Below, in pieces: positions 36,575 to 46,058 of a stretch of DNA of 53,861 nt. A program made the translations under genes and the position numbers. Source of the DNA: Balneolaceae bacterium (GTDB lineage Bacteria; Bacteroidota; Rhodothermia; Balneolales; Balneolaceae); contig JAFIFB010000025.1 of the NCBI GenBank assembly GCA_020832285.1, positions 1 through 53,861 of the forward strand, given 5' to 3'. How positions within the stretch are numbered: the first letter of the stretch is position 1; the number at the start of each line of letters is the position of its first letter. Below the pieces are notes generated by a model. The model was given only the letters and a program-made list of their open reading frames with translations. It was not told the origin of the DNA and searched no databases.

Positions 36575-37942
36575 ATGATTTTAGAACCCGAAGTTTTATT
36601 CACCTACCGGGATAAACTGGCCGAATCTCTTGCTGATGCGAAAATAGACGATGCCGTTGACATCGCACCCAATTTATCTTCAGGGCGGATTGCTCAAATT
36701 CTTACCGAGCTCGATAATGATGTGGTTATTCCGTTTTTAGAAAGAGTTGACGAAAAACTGGCCGCCGATATTCTGATTAAACTTCCCCATGAAATGGCGG
36801 TAGATATTTTTCGCCTGATTGATCCTGCCATTTCAATCCGATTGATTGATACGATTCCCGTTGATGATGCTGCTGATATTGTAGCTCTCCTTGACAGGGA
36901 TGAGCTGAGTGATCTTTTTAGCAAGATTAACCCGGAAATCGGGGATACCATCAAAGATCTGATGAAATATAAGCAGGGGACAGTTGGTTCGGTGATGAAT
37001 ACCTACTTCATCGCTATTCGCGAGGGTGCCACTGTCCAGGAGACGTTAAACGCCATGAAAGATGCGCCCGCACAAATTCAAAACCGGGCGTATGTGTATG
37101 TGGTGGACAGTGAAGGTAAACCGCAAAGTGTGGTTTCGATGAAAGACCTCATTCGCACCGATCCGGCCAAACCCATTTCAGAAATCAGCACCGAACATGT
37201 AGTGGTTGTACATACGACGGATGATGCCATTGAATCATGCCAGCTAATGCGAAATCGTCGGTTTCAGATGCTTCCGGTTGTGAATGAAAAAAATGTTCTG
37301 GTAGGAGTTCTGCTGTTGGATGATGCCATCGATATTCTTTCGGAAAACCTGGCAGAACAGTTTGTTCAGATGGGTGCAGCATCCAGAGAAGAATCTTTTT
37401 ATACACCTCCGCTTGGGACAGTAAAAAAACGCCTGCCCTGGATGGCCGGGAATATTTTTCTGAATCTGGGCGCAGTGGCAGTCATCGCCACTTTTGAAGA
37501 AACTATTGAAGCTGTTGCGGCTTTAGCCATCTTTTTACCGATGATTACCGATATGGGCGGAAATGTGGGCATTCAGGCACTTTCTGTTTCCATTCGAAGT
37601 ATTGCGCTGGGTGAGGTTCGGCTGAGCCAGTACTGGAATGCAGCCAAAAAGGAGGTGATTGTTGGTTTGATAAACGGACTGGCTTTAGGCCTTCTTTTTA
37701 CCGTCGTTGCACTGATCATTCAGGGAAATCCGGCGCTGGGTCTCGTGGCCGGAATTGCACTTGGTTGTAATGTGCTTCTGGCCGGCGTTATCGGGGGTAC
37801 GCTTCCCTTTATCATCAAGCGGATGGGCGGTGACCCGGCGATGATGACGGGCCCGGTTCTTACAACCGTCACCGATATAACCGGAGTAAGTATTTACCTT
37901 GGCCTGAGTACTCTCTTCCTGGCAAGTTTACTGGGCGGGTAA
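36575..37942 (+). CDS. mgtE: Magnesium transporter MgtE
   Basis: 455 residues from ATG 36575; an in-frame TTG at 36524 would add 17 residues with no family match. Domains: the MgtE intracellular N domain (about 1-125), two CBS domains (about 130-250, with MNTYFIAIREGATVQETLN and TEHVVVVHTTDDAIESCQ), and five membrane segments from about 275 with the conserved PMITDMGGNVGIQALSV and GPVLTTVTDITGVSIY. MgtE is an Mg2+-gated channel in the inner membrane; the cytoplasmic part closes the pore when Mg2+ is plentiful. A hairpin precedes the gene. Confidence 0.95.
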   Translation: MILEPEVLFTYRDKLAESLADAKIDDAVDIAPNLSSGRIAQILTELDNDVVIPFLERVDEKLAADILIKLPHEMAVDIFRLIDPAISIRLIDTIPVDDAADIVALLDRDELSDLFSKINPEIGDTIKDLMKYKQGTVGSVMNTYFIAIREGATVQETLNAMKDAPAQIQNRAYVYVVDSEGKPQSVVSMKDLIRTDPAKPISEISTEHVVVVHTTDDAIESCQLMRNRRFQMLPVVNEKNVLVGVLLLDDAIDILSENLAEQFVQMGAASREESFYTPPLGTVKKRLPWMAGNIFLNLGAVAVIATFEETIEAVAALAIFLPMITDMGGNVGIQALSVSIRSIALGEVRLSQYWNAAKKEVIVGLINGLALGLLFTVVALIIQGNPALGLVAGIALGCNVLLAGVIGGTLPFIIKRMGGDPAMMTGPVLTTVTDITGVSIYLGLSTLFLASLLGG

Positions 37943-37971
37943 TGGGTTCGTTTCAATGCGTGAGGGGAAAA

Positions 37972-37990
37972 TCTCTTGGTGAGAAATCCG
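37972..37990. repeat. Short palindromic word tcttggtgagaaat (copy 2)
   Basis: Matches copy 1 near 30161 over ttggtgagaaat.cgg. It lies in the spacer between mgtE and the PIG-L gene. Confidence 0.5.
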
Positions 37991-38112
37991 GATTAACCAT
38001 TTCACTAAATGAGTCGCTATTGTTCGTGGGTGAGGATTTTTCCAAAACAGATATTAAAATAGCGAAAGCGTGAATTTGCCTCGTATAATTATATCTGTTA
38101 AGAGGCCAATCC

Positions 38113-39012
38113 TTACTCAGTACCCGGCAGCATCGGAAACAGCCTGCGAATCACATCATCTGAAGGCTGAGATCCATATTCTGCAATTTCGAATGCTTCG
38201 GCGTGCTGAATGTTTTGAGCATGCTCTTCACCGTACCACTTCTCCAGGGCCTGCCTCACTTCGGGAGTAATCGGGCGGGTGCGGTGCTCAGACAACCATT
38301 CAATTCGATCCTGCGGATCATCAGGTACCTGGTCGAGCATGCCGGCTGTCCAGGGCAGCCATTCATACATCTGAGATTCGTGGGCATCCAGTCCCTGGAT
38401 TTTGGTGTCAAACACATCTGTTATATCTACAGCGATATGTGGGGTGAAGGGAGATGGTTTCTGAAACCGGTCCTGGAAATAGAGAAAGACCGGGTTGGAT
38501 TCGAGAGGCGGAGTATCGGGTGCCACATTGGGAACGATTACAAGATACGCAGCATCAGTTACAAGAATACCTGCATTGCGGTGATCCGGATGATAATCAT
38601 TCGGACGGTGCGAGATAACGATATCGGCATCCCAGTTTCGGATTTCACGAATGATCTGGTGTCTTATATGAAGGTGGGGCTGTAATTCGGCATCGTGATT
38701 ATCGAGTACTACATATTCATCAATTCCAAGTCTTCGTGCAGCTTCATCCGATTCGGCCATCCGGCGTTTGGCCAGCATTCCTCCTCCTTCTTCCTGATGT
38801 CCTGCATCTCCGTTAGTAACAGATACAAATTTTACGGCATGGCCCATCTGTGCAAACAAGGCTGCCGTTCCGCCAAACTGAATGTCAGAATCATCGGGGT
38901 GGGCGCCGATCGCAACAATACGCAGAGGCTCCTCTTGCTGAGCCCAAAGAGAGGTTGTTGTAATAAGGGAAAGAAACATTAGAAAGATCAGGGCAAAAGT
39001 TATTCGGGTCAT
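38113..39012 (-). CDS. Secreted PIG-L family deacetylase
   Basis: 299 residues from ATG 39012, chosen because the signal peptide (MTRITFALIFLMFLSLITTT, then SLWAQ) begins there; the frame is open 16 codons upstream. PIG-L zinc motif AIGAHPDDSDIQFGG near the N-terminus and the downstream HRPNDYHPDHRNAG supply His and Asp ligands. The family removes acetyl groups from N-acetylglucosamine derivatives or related amides. A signal peptide points to a periplasmic or secreted enzyme, unlike the cytosolic PIG-L domain of the NagB fusion nearby. The substrate is likely an N-acetyl amino sugar, by inference. Confidence 0.85.
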   Translation of the reverse strand: MTRITFALIFLMFLSLITTTSLWAQQEEPLRIVAIGAHPDDSDIQFGGTAALFAQMGHAVKFVSVTNGDAGHQEEGGGMLAKRRMAESDEAARRLGIDEYVVLDNHDAELQPHLHIRHQIIREIRNWDADIVISHRPNDYHPDHRNAGILVTDAAYLVIVPNVAPDTPPLESNPVFLYFQDRFQKPSPFTPHIAVDITDVFDTKIQGLDAHESQMYEWLPWTAGMLDQVPDDPQDRIEWLSEHRTRPITPEVRQALEKWYGEEHAQNIQHAEAFEIAEYGSQPSDDVIRRLFPMLPGTE

Positions 39013-39403
39013 GGTCACGTAAATAAAGGTTCGTTGAGTATTATTTCGGCTTTCGCGCACAAAAAAACGATTCAGTTACAAGCTTTTGTAGTTAAAAAAA
39101 TTGATGCTAAAGGTCAATTATTGATGGACAATGACAATTTTAAGGATGCGGGATGGATTCATGACTGTCAATTTGATTCGTTTTGATTTTAGCAAGGTAA
39201 AAAAAAACAGTTGCTTCAGATTGATTATTGATGTCACTTTTAAAAAAGTTTCTGCTGTCAACCTGGAAAAGCGCTTTTTTTGAAAATAAATTTTCAGAGG
39301 AGTGTAACTATTATTTCGGGTGATCAGTATTACATGCTAAGAGCAAAATAGCTCTTCCGGTTTGGCAACTGGACAACTACTAAAAATAAAAAGAGGTAAT
39401 GTT
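39013..39403. other. Divergent promoter region, about 390 bp
   Basis: Lies between the PIG-L gene (minus) and the PepSY-like gene (plus). AT-rich, with poly-A near 39200 and a poly-T near 39276. No operator palindrome was recognised. An aagaggtaat ribosome binding site lies 4 bp upstream of ATG 39404. Confidence 0.4.
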
Positions 39404-39955
39404 ATGAATAGTTCAAAGAAAGCAGCATACAGCATGTTAATTGTATTGATATTGGTGATTTTTTCAGGCGCGGGATTTGCACAAGTTGCAGATAATTCCA
39501 TGGAGAAAAACGATTCAAAAACATTTGAAACTCCAAGTGCATTTATGATTGATGAAAGCAATTTACATTGTTTCCGGGATATGAACTGCCTGAAAAATGA
39601 TAAAACCATTAGGGAAAAAGGATTGAAATTTAACTTCAACACAAATTCAAACGCTGATCATTATATTTTGGAAGGATATTCACCCAATGAAGTAGTCAAA
39701 GCAAAATATAATGAACAGGGCAGGTTAATTGAGGCAGAACTGGTGCATATAAACATCCGGATGCCCAGAGAGATCATCACCCATATATTTTCAGGTGTAT
39801 ATTCCGACTGGCAAATGGTAAAGAACGAACGGATTGTACAAGATTTTGATGTGAATACAACCGAGTTCAGGGTAATGCTTCAAAAACAGGACGAAATTGT
39901 AGTTCTGAATTTCGACAAAGACGGGAATCGTGTTCATCCCTTTGCAGGTCTCTGA
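39404..39955 (+). CDS. Small secreted protein with a PepSY-like C-terminal domain
   Basis: 183 residues. The start ATG 39404 has a good SD (aagaggtaat) and begins the signal peptide MNSSKKAAYSMLIVLILVIF ending GFAQ; an in-frame TTG upstream would add 14 residues. After a short acidic linker and two Cys near LHCFRDMNC, residues about 90-183 (KAKYNEQGRLIEAEL, MPREIITHIF, DWQMVKNERI, VLNFDKDGN) resemble PepSY-like / beta-lactamase-inhibitor-like repeats. The product is probably periplasmic. The clear SD and a strong terminator right after suggest a monocistronic, well-expressed gene. Confidence 0.75.
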   Translation: MNSSKKAAYSMLIVLILVIFSGAGFAQVADNSMEKNDSKTFETPSAFMIDESNLHCFRDMNCLKNDKTIREKGLKFNFNTNSNADHYILEGYSPNEVVKAKYNEQGRLIEAELVHINIRMPREIITHIFSGVYSDWQMVKNERIVQDFDVNTTEFRVMLQKQDEIVVLNFDKDGNRVHPFAGL

Positions 39956-39969
39956 GTCTTTCATAATGA

Positions 39970-40035
39970 AAAAACCGTCTGACGACTTTTCAGGAATTTT
40001 TGGTTAAGAGAGGTAGAGTCGTCCGACGGTTTTTC
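39970..40035 (+). terminator. Strong rho-independent terminator after the PepSY-like gene
   Basis: An 18-bp stem, 17 of 18 paired (39970-39987 with 40017-40034), encloses a 29-nt loop and ends in T residues (gacggtttttc). It lies 14 bp after the stop. The A-run on its left side could also stop minus-strand transcripts. Confidence 0.9.
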
Positions 40036-40306
40036 TTTTTGGTTCAATCCCAGATAACCCGAGTTCGATTATCAATCGTCATTGAAACTTTGGGGCAGAG
40101 ATACTGAGAAATTGGAGTATAGATTACGAGTATCCGACTGTTTTAACCTCGGTAACAGACTTTTGCAGATTTTCCAATTTCGGATATAGAGATTCCTTCT
40201 TGAAACAGTCGCAAAATTTAAGATCAGCACTCAGGGGTGAAATTTTCTATTTCTGAACTGCTCCGTTCCAGTCTGCTAATGTTGAGAAAGTGTAATGCTT
40301 CGTAAT

Positions 40307-40346
40307 AAACCCGCAAGGTTTTTAACGAAAAACATTGCGGGTTTTA
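40307..40346 (-). terminator. Terminator of the NagB-PIG-L gene
   Basis: aaacccgcaa (40307-40316) pairs perfectly with ttgcgggttt (40335-40344), an 18-nt loop between. It lies 44 bp beyond the stop of the minus-strand gene, with T residues on both strands, so it may work in both directions. Confidence 0.8.
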
Positions 40347-40389
40347 CTACTCATTTGGTGGTTGATACATCACTTCATTATAAACGGGC

Positions 40390-42327
40390 TCAAAAATGAT
40401 GCCGCACAAACCCCTCAATCGCCTCATACTCCGCCAGGCCAAGGGCATCGTAGGTTTTGGCGGTGCCGCGGTTACGGTCTTCAGATCGCTGCCAGAATTC
40501 GCGTGCGTCTGATCCCGGGAAAAGAGGCCGGTCTTTTTGAGACTGGTGCTTGAAGATGGCTCGTCGTTTTCTGATAAGCTCCTGCGGGCTCAGCGGAACG
40601 GCCATTTCAATTTCGTTGACATCCCACTCCTGCCAGGCACCGCGGTAGAGCCATACCCAGCAATCTTTGGCCCAGTCATCGTTTTTCACAATTTTCAATG
40701 CTTCAAAAATAGCAGTTAAACAAACACGATGGGTTCCGTGCGGGTCGGAAAGATCCCCGGCCGCATAGACCTGGTGAGGTTTTACTTGGCGTAACAGGTC
40801 TACTGTAATTTTAATATCCTCATTAGAAATAGGCTTTTTCTTTACCCTTCCTGTTTCATAAAAAGGCATTTCCATAAAATGCATGTGCTCATCGGGCACT
40901 CCGCAATAACGTCCGCCGGCTTTGGCTTCTCCGCGTCGTATCAATCCTTTGATCATCTTCACTTCGGGCGAATCGACCTGTCCCGGTTTCTTGTTCTTAA
41001 GAAACTCATTCACTGTACGAAACAGTTTTTCCGCTTTTTGCTCTTTCATGCCGAAAGCTTCAGAATAGTCGAGAACAAAATCGGCAAAACGAACTACATC
41101 ATCATCAAAAACGGCAATGTTGCCTGAAGTTTGATAGGCGATGTGTACTTCATGGCCGTGATCTGCCAGGCGGATCAGCGTGCCACCCATTGAGATTACA
41201 TCATCATCGGGATGAGGGCTGAATACAATTGCACGCTTTGGAAATGGCTGTGCCCGTTCAGGGCGGTTGGTGTCGTCTGCGTTGGGTTTACCGCCCGGCC
41301 AGCCTGTAATCGTGTGCTGGAGCTCGTTAAATATTTTAATATTAATGTTGTAGGCAGGCCCTTTGGTTGTGATCAGGTCGGCCATCCCGTTCTCATTATA
41401 ATTTTCATCCGTTAATTTCAGGATGGGTTTGTCCAGTTTCTGGCATAGCCATACGACGGCTTTACGGATCAGTTTGTCATCATCCCAGGCAATAGATGAG
41501 AGCAGCCAGGGAGTATTTATCCGCATCAGTTTTTGAGATGCGGCGCTGTCGAGAACGATCGTGGTGTTGGAGTGATTTTGAAGATAAGTTGCGGGAATGC
41601 TCTCTTTTATTTCTCCTTCTACGGTTTCGCGGATAATGCCAGCTTTTCCTTCGCCCCAAGCCATAAGAAATATACGCTTGGCACTCATGATGGTGCCTAC
41701 ACCCATGGTGATGGCTCTGCGGGGAACATACTCTTCACCGAAAAAATCACTGGCAGCATCTTTTCGTGTGATTTTGTCGAGTGTGATAAGCCGTGTAAGA
41801 GAGTCTGGCCTTGAACCGGGTTCGTTAAATCCGATGTGGCCGGTTCGCCCGATACCGAGAAGCTGAATATCGATGCCGCCCGCCTCTTTGATTTTCTTTT
41901 CATATTCATTACAAAAATCCTGTACTTCATCTTCCGCCAGGGTTCCGTCGGGAATGTGAATCTGATCTTTTGGTATGTCAATATGATTGAAAAGATGTTC
42001 ATTCATAAACCGGACGTAACTTTGCAGTGAATCCGGTTCAATTGGATAATATTCGTCCAGGTTAAAGGTGATTACATTTTTGAAGCTAAGCCCCTCATCA
42101 TTGTGAAGGCGGATCAGCTCATCATATACGCCAGTTGGAGTGGAGCCGGTGGCAAGTCCCAGTACTGCGTTTTGATTATTTTTCTGTTTTTCTTTGATTA
42201 ATGCAGCTATTTCTCTGGCAACTGCGATGGCTGCGTCCGAACTTTCGCTGTAGATGACAGTTGGAATTTGTTCATAATACGTAAGCCGTTTGCCTGTTGA
42301 GTCTAATGTTTCCTGTAGGGTTTTCAT
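40390..42327 (-). CDS. nagB: Glucosamine-6-phosphate deaminase fused to a PIG-L deacetylase-like domain
   Basis: 645 residues. N-terminal NagB domain, about 20-275: LGLATGSTPTGVYDEL, ITFNLDEYYPI, LLGIGRTGHIGFNEPGS. The catalytic Asp before the active-site Gly-His in E. coli NagB is Thr here (T162-G163-H164). The C-terminal PIG-L domain starts at about 365: VFSPHPDDDVISMGGTLIRL. NagB converts glucosamine-6-phosphate to fructose-6-phosphate and ammonia; the PIG-L part may deacetylate an N-acetyl sugar first. This fusion is known in Bacteroidota-like genomes. The gene is divergent from the ROK kinase with a LacI-type operator between them. Confidence 0.92.
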   Translation of the reverse strand: MKTLQETLDSTGKRLTYYEQIPTVIYSESSDAAIAVAREIAALIKEKQKNNQNAVLGLATGSTPTGVYDELIRLHNDEGLSFKNVITFNLDEYYPIEPDSLQSYVRFMNEHLFNHIDIPKDQIHIPDGTLAEDEVQDFCNEYEKKIKEAGGIDIQLLGIGRTGHIGFNEPGSRPDSLTRLITLDKITRKDAASDFFGEEYVPRRAITMGVGTIMSAKRIFLMAWGEGKAGIIRETVEGEIKESIPATYLQNHSNTTIVLDSAASQKLMRINTPWLLSSIAWDDDKLIRKAVVWLCQKLDKPILKLTDENYNENGMADLITTKGPAYNINIKIFNELQHTITGWPGGKPNADDTNRPERAQPFPKRAIVFSPHPDDDVISMGGTLIRLADHGHEVHIAYQTSGNIAVFDDDVVRFADFVLDYSEAFGMKEQKAEKLFRTVNEFLKNKKPGQVDSPEVKMIKGLIRRGEAKAGGRYCGVPDEHMHFMEMPFYETGRVKKKPISNEDIKITVDLLRQVKPHQVYAAGDLSDPHGTHRVCLTAIFEALKIVKNDDWAKDCWVWLYRGAWQEWDVNEIEMAVPLSPQELIRKRRAIFKHQSQKDRPLFPGSDAREFWQRSEDRNRGTAKTYDALGLAEYEAIEGFVRHHF

Positions 42328-42409
42328 AAAAATGTAGCAATCAAACGATTTAAATTTTTTTGATCCGGTTATACTTCATTAAGATACGTAATAGTGATTA
42401 TAGTCATGA

Positions 42410-42425
42410 TTGGAATCGGTTCCAA
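42410..42425. promoter_or_regulatory. LacI-type operator between nagB and the ROK kinase
   Basis: TTGGAATCGGTTCCAA is a near-perfect palindrome with a central CG, the layout of LacI-family operators. It lies 83 bp from the nagB start and 144 bp from the kinase start. The LacI-family regulator at 44122-45144 is the natural candidate to bind it; this link is inferred from proximity. Confidence 0.7.
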
Positions 42426-42569
42426 AAATCAAATGTAAGGCATATCGGTTTGCTTTTAGAGGATTAATGCAGATTTTAACATGAAGCAGATAAGAAACGA
42501 ATCAATCACTTTTTATCAAAGCTGAAGATCGAAAAAATGAATCGTTAAAATTTTACCAATTTTTATTCA

Positions 42570-43553
42570 GTGAAAAAAATGGAATTGGTTGCCGGTATTG
42601 ATTTAGGGGGGACGGAAACAAAGTTTGGTCTGGTAAACAGAGTGGGAGAAATGCTCGCTTACCAGACCATTCCAACAGACCCGGATATCGGTTACAAGAC
42701 TTTTTTTACTTTTTTGGCCAATGAAATTCAAAGCTTGCTGCTCTCTTTAGGGGATGATGTGACATTGTTAGGTGCAAGTGTAGGAGCGCCAACCGGAAGC
42801 CAGGCCAACGGGACAATCGACAATCCATCAAACCTTAACTGGCCCAATAATCTGCCGGTTTCCAAAATTCTTGAATCTCTGCTCGAAGTACCTGTAACCG
42901 TAGTGAACGATGCGAACGCTGCAGCGGTGGGAGAGATGCTTTTTGGGGCAGCTCAGGGGTATAAAAACTTTTTTTGTGTAACCCTTGGCACCGGCCTTGG
43001 CTGTGGGGTGGTGATTGACGGAGAACTGATGCTCGGTTCCATGGGCCATGCCGGAGAGCTGGGGCATGTTACTGCTATTAAAGGTGGAAGAATGTGTGGA
43101 TGCGGACGTAAGGGCTGCCTTGAAACCTATGCTTCGGCCACGGGAATTGTGCGCACCGTACTGGAAGCTGAGAAGGATGAGTATCAATATTCGGTTTTAA
43201 GCACGTATCACAAAACAATGCTTACAGCAAAACATATTACCGACGCAGCTAAAGAGGGCGATTCCCTTGCTCTTAAAGCTTTTGATTTTACAGGCAAAAT
43301 ACTGGGTGAACAGCTTGCCGATACGGTTGCTATATTGAACCCGGAACTGATTGTACTTACCGGCGGGCTGACCAGGGCGGGAGATCTTTTACTCAACCCG
43401 ACAATAAAATATATGAACTGCCACCTTCACGAGATCTATAAGGGAACGGTGGAAATCAGGTTGTCGGAAATGAACACAAAGAAAACACCCATTCTTGGTT
43501 CTGCCGCATTCATGTGGCTTAAACTAGATACCGTAAGTACACAAACGGTCTGA
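42570..43553 (+). CDS. ROK-family sugar kinase (glucokinase or N-acetylglucosamine kinase)
   Basis: 327 residues from GTG 42570 (ATG 42579 is the alternative and trims 3 residues). ATP-phosphate motif GIDLGGTETKFGLV at the start; the sugar-binding and zinc motif ELGHVTAIKGGRMCGCGRKG followed by CLETYASATG matches the ROK CxCGxxGCxE signature. The kinase phosphorylates a hexose such as glucose, mannose or an N-acetylated amino sugar in the cytoplasm. Position next to the NagB fusion, a LacI regulator and a shared operator points to amino-sugar use. Exact substrate is not readable from sequence. Confidence 0.88.
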   Translation: MKKMELVAGIDLGGTETKFGLVNRVGEMLAYQTIPTDPDIGYKTFFTFLANEIQSLLLSLGDDVTLLGASVGAPTGSQANGTIDNPSNLNWPNNLPVSKILESLLEVPVTVVNDANAAAVGEMLFGAAQGYKNFFCVTLGTGLGCGVVIDGELMLGSMGHAGELGHVTAIKGGRMCGCGRKGCLETYASATGIVRTVLEAEKDEYQYSVLSTYHKTMLTAKHITDAAKEGDSLALKAFDFTGKILGEQLADTVAILNPELIVLTGGLTRAGDLLLNPTIKYMNCHLHEIYKGTVEIRLSEMNTKKTPILGSAAFMWLKLDTVSTQTV

Positions 43554-44121
43554 GAGGTGGTTTTCACTCGGGATAATTTTGAACTATTTTGGTTTATGGC
43601 TCTGGTAACTTTACTGAAGCTTCAAGGTTATGAACTCATTTTAGCCGAAGATGTATACACCAATAAAATTACATCAATCGCTTTGTGAAACAAACGTGAC
43701 GTACGAAGTTGAGATGAGTTATCTAATTCAGTTGATATGATTTAGCAATATACTCCTGTCATCTTTCATGTTGCGGGTGGCTGAAATTGAAAAAATTGAG
43801 AACAACCTTCGGAATAGAGTCTCAGCATCTTTATCGGACTGGTTGCTGGTGAAAATTTATGCGGCGGTAATGAATTACCCGGATTCGGAATACGTTGTAA
43901 CCAAACAATGTTTTTTAGTGCTGATTTTATTGTCCGACATAAAGCAAGCGATAATGTTGCTTGATTTCAACTGCGAAGGGCTGCTGAAGGTACCGGAAAT
44001 TAAGATTTTGGGCAAAATTGATTGATTTAGTACATTAAATTAGTATATAGATAATTGTTCGCCAAATGCTCTGATCAGATTTGCCCGTTGATTTTTTTTC
44101 TAATCATTTAAAAACCCAGAA
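43554..44121. other. Intergenic, 568 bp between the ROK kinase and LacI genes
   Basis: An ATG-started 85-codon frame at 43768-44025 has no domain and no good SD, so it is not called. The rest is AT-rich with no clear hairpin. No second copy of the LacI-type operator was seen here, so autoregulation is not supported by sequence. Confidence 0.45.
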
Positions 44122-45144
44122 ATGGAAAGGCTCAACATAGATAAGGTGGCAAAACTGGCACATGTTTCAAGGTCGGTGGTGTCGCGGGTCCTGAATAATC
44201 ACCCCAATGTAAGCGATGAAGCGCGTGTTCGTGTAATGAAGGTGGTGAAAAAGTACAACTATCGCCCCAATGCAGTCGCCCGGAGCCTTGCAACGCAGAG
44301 TACGTATCAGATTGGGGTGCTTACCAGCCGGATTGAAGATGAAAGTCTGGGCAACGGTTACTGGACATTACTTTATCTTGGTATTTTTGAAGAGTGTATC
44401 CGGCGCGGATATTATGTGAGACTTTCATTTTATTCATCATCGATGAGTGATGAGCTGCACGAACACCTTTTAAACCCTCATCAACTCGATGGGGTGATCT
44501 GTCTGAATGAAGAGGTAACAGATCTTACGGTTGAAACCCTTGCTGATAAAGATATTCCCATTGTACTGGTAGGCCACAATCCCAAACACCCGGATATATC
44601 ATCGGTGGATGTGGATAATTACGACGGAGCTTATACTGCTACCAAACACCTTATTGACCTGGGCCACAAGCAGATCGGTGGAATTTTTGGTGACCAGAAT
44701 GTGGAGGAAACAGAACATCGTATCCGCGCATATCGTGAGGCGTTGAAAGATCACGGCCTGGATGTTCGTGATGATTATATTTCTGTTGGCAGTTATACAC
44801 AACAGGACGGGTACAACACGCTGAACGTATGGACAGAGGATCACAAGCAGATGACGGCCGTATTTTGCGCAAGTGATACCATCGCAATGGGCGGAATGCT
44901 GGCTCTTCATGAAAAGGGAGTTTCCGTTCCCGGGCAGTTTTCTGTCGTCGGTTTTGACGGTCTGCCTATTTCGCGCTATATGATTCCGCCGCTTACCACG
45001 ATCGAACAGCCCACCTACGGAAAGGGCGAACGGGCTGCTCAGTTACTTATCGACAAGATCAAAAATATAGATGAGAAAGTGATTCAGGAAAACCTGAAGC
45101 CGAAACTTGTTATTCGGAAAAGCAGCGGCCCGGCTCCTGCTTAA
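44122..45144 (+). CDS. LacI-family transcriptional regulator
   Basis: 340 residues. The N-terminal helix-turn-helix (NIDKVAKLAHVSRSVVSRVL) and hinge (NYRPNAVARSLATQST) are typical, followed by a periplasmic-binding-protein-like sensor domain (about 60-335) ending with a TTIEQPTYGKGERAAQLLID motif. It likely senses a sugar or sugar phosphate and represses or activates nearby amino-sugar genes; the operator at 42410-42425 is a likely target. The gene ends 29 bp from the convergent crotonase gene. Confidence 0.93.
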   Translation: MERLNIDKVAKLAHVSRSVVSRVLNNHPNVSDEARVRVMKVVKKYNYRPNAVARSLATQSTYQIGVLTSRIEDESLGNGYWTLLYLGIFEECIRRGYYVRLSFYSSSMSDELHEHLLNPHQLDGVICLNEEVTDLTVETLADKDIPIVLVGHNPKHPDISSVDVDNYDGAYTATKHLIDLGHKQIGGIFGDQNVEETEHRIRAYREALKDHGLDVRDDYISVGSYTQQDGYNTLNVWTEDHKQMTAVFCASDTIAMGGMLALHEKGVSVPGQFSVVGFDGLPISRYMIPPLTTIEQPTYGKGERAAQLLIDKIKNIDEKVIQENLKPKLVIRKSSGPAPA

Positions 45145-45173
45145 GCAGGCTGATCACACTCATCGGACCCTCT

Positions 45174-45956
45174 TTATTTATTTTTCCTTTTAAAGTTCTC
45201 GATATACTCCTCAGTAAATTTAGAGAGCACCAGCTTCCCGCTGATTTCGGCACGCTGTTCCAGTGTAGATGCCCAGTGGCCGGTTCCCTGCCAAAAAATT
45301 TCTTTCATATGAGAAAGTGCGTCGGGGTTACTGGAGGCGAGATCTGTGGCCAGTTTTTTTACTTCAGTGTCCAGCTCGGCAACCGAATCTGTCACTTTAC
45401 TGAATAGTCCACTGGAGAGCGCCCAGTCCGAATCGTACCAGCTTCGTGCATCCAGTGCCAGTGTAGAAAAAGAGGAAACTCCCAGTTTGCGATTCAGTGC
45501 AGGCCCTACCACAAACGGGCCAATCCCAAGCGAAAGCTCACTCAGCTTGATGGATGAACTTCTCAGTGCGATGGCAAAATCTGAGGCAGCAATTATCCCG
45601 ATTCCGCCGCCCACCGTTTTACCGTGTACCCGGCACAATATCATTTTTCGGCAGGTGCGCATCGCGTTGAATACGTTGGCAAAACCCATAAAAAAGTCTT
45701 TCCCATCATCCAGGTTCGAAATGGCTGTTAACTCATCGAAGGATGCGCCTGCACAAAACGCGCCGTCACCTGCACTGCGAATCACGATTACCTGATTATC
45801 ATCATCATTACCCGCTTGCACGATGGTGTCTGCCAGTTTTTTCAGCAGAGACCCTGGTAGTGAGTTCCCTTTGGGATGAAAGAATTCGATTGTTCCAATA
45901 TTGTTTTTAGAAGAATAGCTTACCGTACCGTTCTCATTTTTTGTCATGGCATTCAA
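45174..45956 (-). CDS. Enoyl-CoA hydratase/isomerase family protein
   Basis: 260 residues; ATG at 45956, with another three codons in. Crotonase fold: the oxyanion-hole segment DGAFCAGASFDEL and HGKTVGGGIGIIAASDFAIA, and a late Glu in LSELSLGIGPFVVGPAL. The first catalytic Glu of classic hydratases (GGGxE) is Gly here, as in methylglutaconyl-CoA hydratase-like members, so leucine degradation is one option and simple crotonase activity is less likely. The gene follows the DUF255 gene by 102 bp on the same strand; no other acyl-CoA gene is nearby. Confidence 0.85.
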   Translation of the reverse strand: MNAMTKNENGTVSYSSKNNIGTIEFFHPKGNSLPGSLLKKLADTIVQAGNDDDNQVIVIRSAGDGAFCAGASFDELTAISNLDDGKDFFMGFANVFNAMRTCRKMILCRVHGKTVGGGIGIIAASDFAIALRSSSIKLSELSLGIGPFVVGPALNRKLGVSSFSTLALDARSWYDSDWALSSGLFSKVTDSVAELDTEVKKLATDLASSNPDALSHMKEIFWQGTGHWASTLEQRAEISGKLVLSKFTEEYIENFKRKNK

Positions 45957-46058
45957 ATTTCATGGTAGATTTTTGATGAAAAAGTTTTTTCTCAAAAATG
46001 TATGCCTGTTTTTCATCACCATACATTGTCCCAACAATACTGTTTATTTTAAAGGAGT

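Noticed and set aside
43768-44025. 85-codon ATG frame between ROK kinase and LacI genes
   Set aside because: No SD and no family resemblance; may be real but cannot be supported.
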